This document shows positions 13,025-15,332 of a stretch of 15,332 nucleotides of DNA, in pieces (position 1 is the stretch's first letter; every line of letters starts with the position of its first letter). A program made the position numbers and the translations under genes. The notes below the pieces were generated by a model, which saw only the letters and a list, made by a program, of their open reading frames with translations, was not told the DNA's origin and ran no database searches. This DNA comes from Spirochaetota bacterium (lineage in GTDB: Bacteria > Spirochaetota > Leptospiria > Turneriellales > Turneriellaceae). The DNA is taken from NCBI GenBank assembly GCA_963205035.1, contig CAUJII010000161.1:1-15332 (forward strand), written 5' to 3'.

Positions 13025-13999
13025 ATGCCTACTCAAAAAATTGCCGTCGTGGGCTGCGGCCGCATTGCATTGGAGCTCGAACGCGATCCGTTGCGTTACA
13101 AGCCTTGCACACACCTCGGTGCCTTGCGCTATTTCTTGGCGCGCGACAAATCACTCCGTCCGGTTGCGTTCTGCGACACATCCCTCGACCGAGCACAAGC
13201 TGCGGCGGATTACTCAAGTTCTAAGAACGCCCTCGTCACAGAAGATTTCGCGGCTGTCTTGAGCCAAAAGCCCGACCTCTTGATTATTGCGGCAAGCACA
13301 CGCGCACACTTTCCGCTTTTGAAGGCGGCTTTGGCGAAAAACGTTCCGCGCATTGTGATTGAAAAGCCGGTTGCATTCTCGGCGGGCGAGGCACTCCAAC
13401 TCAAAAAAATAACAAGGCGCACGCAGACGGTAATCCTGCCCAATTATGAGAGACGCTACCACCCGAAATATTTGAAGCTCAAAGAACGTGTCGCCGACGC
13501 GCATTCGTACCGTGGGCTTTTCGTGGCGGGCGGTAGAAGCCTCTATGCGGACAAAAAAACAGGCAACGAAGGCGTTCTATTGCACGACACAACGCATCTC
13601 TTAGACTTAGCTCAATTTCTTTTTGGAAAAATTTTGCGCTATGAGACGATTACAAGAGCGACGCGGCATCTTCTTTTTTTGGAACATGCAAGCGGTGTCT
13701 GCGGCACGCTCGAAACAATTTTGGGTGCGGGGGTCTTTCATCTCGAACTCGACATCCATTTGCCGAAAGAACGCGTTTGTGTGGGTAACGGATTCCTCTC
13801 ACACGAGAAGATTGCGGCAAGCCGTCACTACCGCGCTCTGAAGTCATATAATGCGCCGGTGCGTTTTGCCGACAGGAAATTCAGTGTGCAGAAAAACCCG
13901 TTTGTCGCGCTCTATCAGAAAGCGTTATACGAGAGGTGCGATAACTACCACTTCGCGGAAGCGCTCGAGAATGTGATAATCCTGTCCGGACGTCGATAA
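13025..13999 (+). CDS. Gfo/Idh/MocA-family NAD(P)-dependent oxidoreductase
   Basis: A 324-residue dehydrogenase. The N-terminal Rossmann fold has IAVVGCGRIA (6-15), an acidic turn after the second strand (FCDTSLDRA), IIAASTRAHFPLLKAAL and the family signature EKPVAFSAGEA (EKP at 113-115). The C-terminal half has the catalytic-region pattern GVLLHDTTHLLDLAQFLFG (H187, D188, H191). Substrates of the family are mostly sugars, sugar nucleotides or inositols; nothing here fixes the substrate. ATG 13025 follows the preceding membrane protein stop by 5 bases, implying one transcript, and the pairing hints at surface-polysaccharide or glycan metabolism (inference). The C-terminus ends at the usual length for the shorter family members. 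Confidence 0.85.
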   Translation: MPTQKIAVVGCGRIALELERDPLRYKPCTHLGALRYFLARDKSLRPVAFCDTSLDRAQAAADYSSSKNALVTEDFAAVLSQKPDLLIIAASTRAHFPLLKAALAKNVPRIVIEKPVAFSAGEALQLKKITRRTQTVILPNYERRYHPKYLKLKERVADAHSYRGLFVAGGRSLYADKKTGNEGVLLHDTTHLLDLAQFLFGKILRYETITRATRHLLFLEHASGVCGTLETILGAGVFHLELDIHLPKERVCVGNGFLSHEKIAASRHYRALKSYNAPVRFADRKFSVQKNPFVALYQKALYERCDNYHFAEALENVIILSGRR

Positions 14000-14101
14000 C
14001 TTTTTGTCCATCTTGAAAGGGTGGCTGACATTCAATTTACATCACTACAGCAAAAAATAGCCAAACAGAAAAAAAGATGTTATTCTCAACTAAGAGGATA
14101 T

Positions 14102-14842
14102 ATGGATATAACGAAAGACACAATCATCGGCGAGCTCGTCGCAGAAGATTACCGCATGGCGAGCATTTTTAAGAATAACGGCATCGATTTCTGTTGCAAC
14201 GGCAACCGCAGCATTGCTGACGCGAGCGCAAAAAAGAATATCGACGTCGCTTCACTCTTGGCGAAACTCGAAGAAGTGCGCAACCAGAACACCGGGGCGC
14301 AGACTGACTACCACACATGGCCTTTAGATCTCTTGGCCGACTACATCGAGAAAAAACACCACCGCTATGTCGAACAGCGTTCGCTCGAACTCAAGGCGTA
14401 TCTACAAAAAATTGCGCAGGTGCATGGCGACAGACACCCCGAACTCGTCGAAGTTGAAGAACTCTTTAAGAAATCAGCAGGCGAATTAGCCGTTCACATG
14501 AAGAAAGAAGAGCTCATGGTTTTCCCAAGGATCCGCAAACTCGCGCAAGCAAAATTGCAAGGCACAGAAGTTAAAGCGTCTCCCATGGGGAATGTCGACA
14601 CTTCGGTCAAAGCCCTCATGCACGACCACGACACACAGGGTGAAACATTTAGGCGCATTGCCGAACTGACAGACAACTACCAAATGCCTGCGGATGGATG
14701 CAATACATACCGCGTGTCGTTTGCGATGCTCAAAGAATACGAAGACGACTTACATTTGCATATCCACTTAGAGAATAACATTCTGTTCCCGAAAGCGGTG
14801 GCGATTGAGGAAGAGTTTTTAGTAACGACGGGCGTGGGGTAG
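14102..14842 (+). CDS. ric: Iron-sulfur cluster repair di-iron protein (Ric/YtfE/ScdA)
   Basis: A 246-residue protein that restores iron-sulfur clusters damaged by nitric oxide or oxidants, using a non-haem di-iron centre. The N-terminal ScdA_N domain (about 7-55) has the GIDFCCNG motif (Cys 31-32). The C-terminal hemerythrin-like domain supplies likely ligands: His 86 or 87, H132 and E136 (HMKKEE), H176 (HDHD), H220 and E224 (HIHLENNILFP), which line up with the E. coli YtfE ligands. A longer frame from GTG 14021 adds 27 residues with no resemblance; ATG 14102 has an AAGAGGA ribosome binding site (14092-14098) and the family's N-terminus. About 100 bases separate it from the previous gene, room for its own promoter. 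I could not identify a convincing NsrR or FNR-type site there. Confidence 0.93.
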   Translation: MDITKDTIIGELVAEDYRMASIFKNNGIDFCCNGNRSIADASAKKNIDVASLLAKLEEVRNQNTGAQTDYHTWPLDLLADYIEKKHHRYVEQRSLELKAYLQKIAQVHGDRHPELVEVEELFKKSAGELAVHMKKEELMVFPRIRKLAQAKLQGTEVKASPMGNVDTSVKALMHDHDTQGETFRRIAELTDNYQMPADGCNTYRVSFAMLKEYEDDLHLHIHLENNILFPKAVAIEEEFLVTTGVG

Positions 14843-14861
14843 ATCAGGTGGGGCCACGCCC
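14830..14861 (+). terminator. Hairpin spanning the ric stop codon (weak terminator candidate)
   Basis: GGGCGTGG (14830-14837) and CCACGCCC (14854-14861) are perfect 8-base inverted arms with a 16-base loop that contains the ric stop codon. A T-run follows only 20 bases later (14883-14888), so it is not a standard rho-independent terminator. It may aid termination or protect the 3' end of the message. Confidence 0.35.
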
Positions 14862-14891
14862 GCAGCAGCCCCCGCATAACAATTTTTTGGC

Positions 14892-14919
14892 TTAACGCCC
14901 CGCCCGCCGACAATATAAG
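14892..14919 (+). promoter_or_regulatory. Promoter of the lipoprotein gene
   Basis: TTAACG (14892-14897) and TATAAG (14914-14919) are separated by 16 bases, a reasonable sigma-70-type pair in a G/C-rich spacer. The -10 ends 12 bases before the ATG, so the leader would be only about 6 bases, leaving no room for a ribosome binding site. Confidence 0.5.
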
Positions 14920-14931
14920 AGTAATAGACTT

Positions 14932-15332
14932 ATGTTGTCGCGTTTTCTTCGTGCCTTTCTCGCGTTTGGCCTTTTTGCGCTCTTCGGCGTGCATTGTGCC
15001 AGACTCGGCGACGTAGCGACCACTTTTAGCGAGCAGAGCCAGGTGCCTGCGCAGTTTTTTGCTCCTGGCGCGGGTAAACCCGGCATGGATTCCGGCGGCC
15101 CTGCGGTGTGGTCGTTCTGGGTCAAGAGTCGCACCGCAGTGAACGAAGCTCTCTTGGGGAGCTTCACTCCGTATTACAAAGTAGACGCGGCGAGGCTTGC
15201 CGTCTCTCAGCACTTTGTTTTCTACCGCGACATTACGGCTCTCACTCCCCCGACGACGATTGACAATGCGCAAGCGGCGGCAGTGCTCGCAACGCTCGAA
15301 GCCGCATACGCCAAACTCAAAAGCGTCTATGG
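14932..15332 (+). CDS. Lipoprotein of unknown function (partial, cut by the window edge)
   Basis: An open frame from ATG 14932 runs without a stop to the end of the window (at least 133 residues). It starts MLSRFLRAFLAFGLFALFGVHC, a basic start, hydrophobic core and lipobox-like GVHC, so the mature protein should be lipid-anchored at Cys 22 after signal peptidase II cleavage. The mature part begins ARLGDVATTFSEQSQVPAQF, contains a WSFWVKSRTAVNEALLGSF segment and later a DNAQAAAVLATLEAAYAKLKS helix. I recognise no family. A reading frame on the opposite strand (14677-15273) lies across it, but the signal peptide and promoter favour this strand. Confidence 0.75.
   Translation, partial: MLSRFLRAFLAFGLFALFGVHCARLGDVATTFSEQSQVPAQFFAPGAGKPGMDSGGPAVWSFWVKSRTAVNEALLGSFTPYYKVDAARLAVSQHFVFYRDITALTPPTTIDNAQAAAVLATLEAAYAKLKSVY

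Noticed and set aside
14021..14101. 27-residue extension of Ric from GTG
   Set aside because: It has no match to ScdA_N proteins, and the internal ATG has a strong ribosome binding site.
14677..15273. Minus-strand 198-codon frame
   Set aside because: It is antisense to the conserved 3' end of ric and to the lipoprotein signal peptide; composition is Arg/Lys-rich and has no domain.

Overview
The window looks like bacterial chromosome carrying an A/T-rich accessory block (about 1-3430) next to a more G/C-rich block of housekeeping genes (about 3780 to the end). The host cannot be fixed from this sequence. A diderm bacterium is certain enough from a signal-peptide/beta-strand-rich probable outer-membrane protein and a lipoprotein. 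A leptospire-like spirochaete (Leptospira/Leptonema/Turneriella type) is my best guess from the paired Hsp20 genes under a CIRCE-like operator, the lipoprotein and the mixed gene order, but this is inference at low confidence.

Accessory block. Positions 1-129 are the last codons of what looks like an IS256/mutator-type transposase, followed by a probable IS end near 113-142. Directly after it is a rightward reading frame (146-463) that I read as the C-terminal remnant of a restriction endonuclease. It ends tail-to-tail with a complete Eco57I/TaqI-like N6-adenine DNA methyltransferase (452-2344, minus strand). The methyltransferase start lacks a ribosome binding site and overlaps a short upstream frame (2298-2432) that may be a frameshifted N-terminus or a separate small ORF. 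About 350 bases without a clear gene follow. They hold a long imperfect inverted-repeat element (2550-2669) and an operator-like palindrome in front of a complete higBA-type toxin-antitoxin pair (2784-3427).

Core block. After higA come a probable outer-membrane beta-barrel protein (3454-4395, plus) and a strong bidirectional hairpin terminator. Two small heat shock proteins (Hsp20) form a minus-strand operon. Its promoter carries a degenerate CIRCE operator overlapping the -10 box and start point, so HrcA-type heat control is likely. Divergent from it is serA (phosphoglycerate dehydrogenase with a C-terminal ACT domain), followed closely by an unrecognised polytopic membrane protein. The membrane protein overlaps the 3' end of ispF by 47 bp, tail to tail. 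ispF is the last gene of a minus-strand cluster STAS-domain protein / trpB / ispF (8088-10242).

Second accessory patch (about 10435-11460). This holds a DUF433 antitoxin / DUF5615 PIN-like toxin pair (minus), a decayed VapC-like PIN gene fragment (minus), and the C-terminal piece of an unrecognised protein (plus). To the right are a 486-residue membrane protein of unknown function, a Gfo/Idh/MocA-family oxidoreductase, a Ric/YtfE/ScdA di-iron repair protein for nitrosatively or oxidatively damaged iron-sulfur centres, and the start of a lipoprotein gene cut by the right edge. No rRNA, tRNA or CRISPR array was seen.
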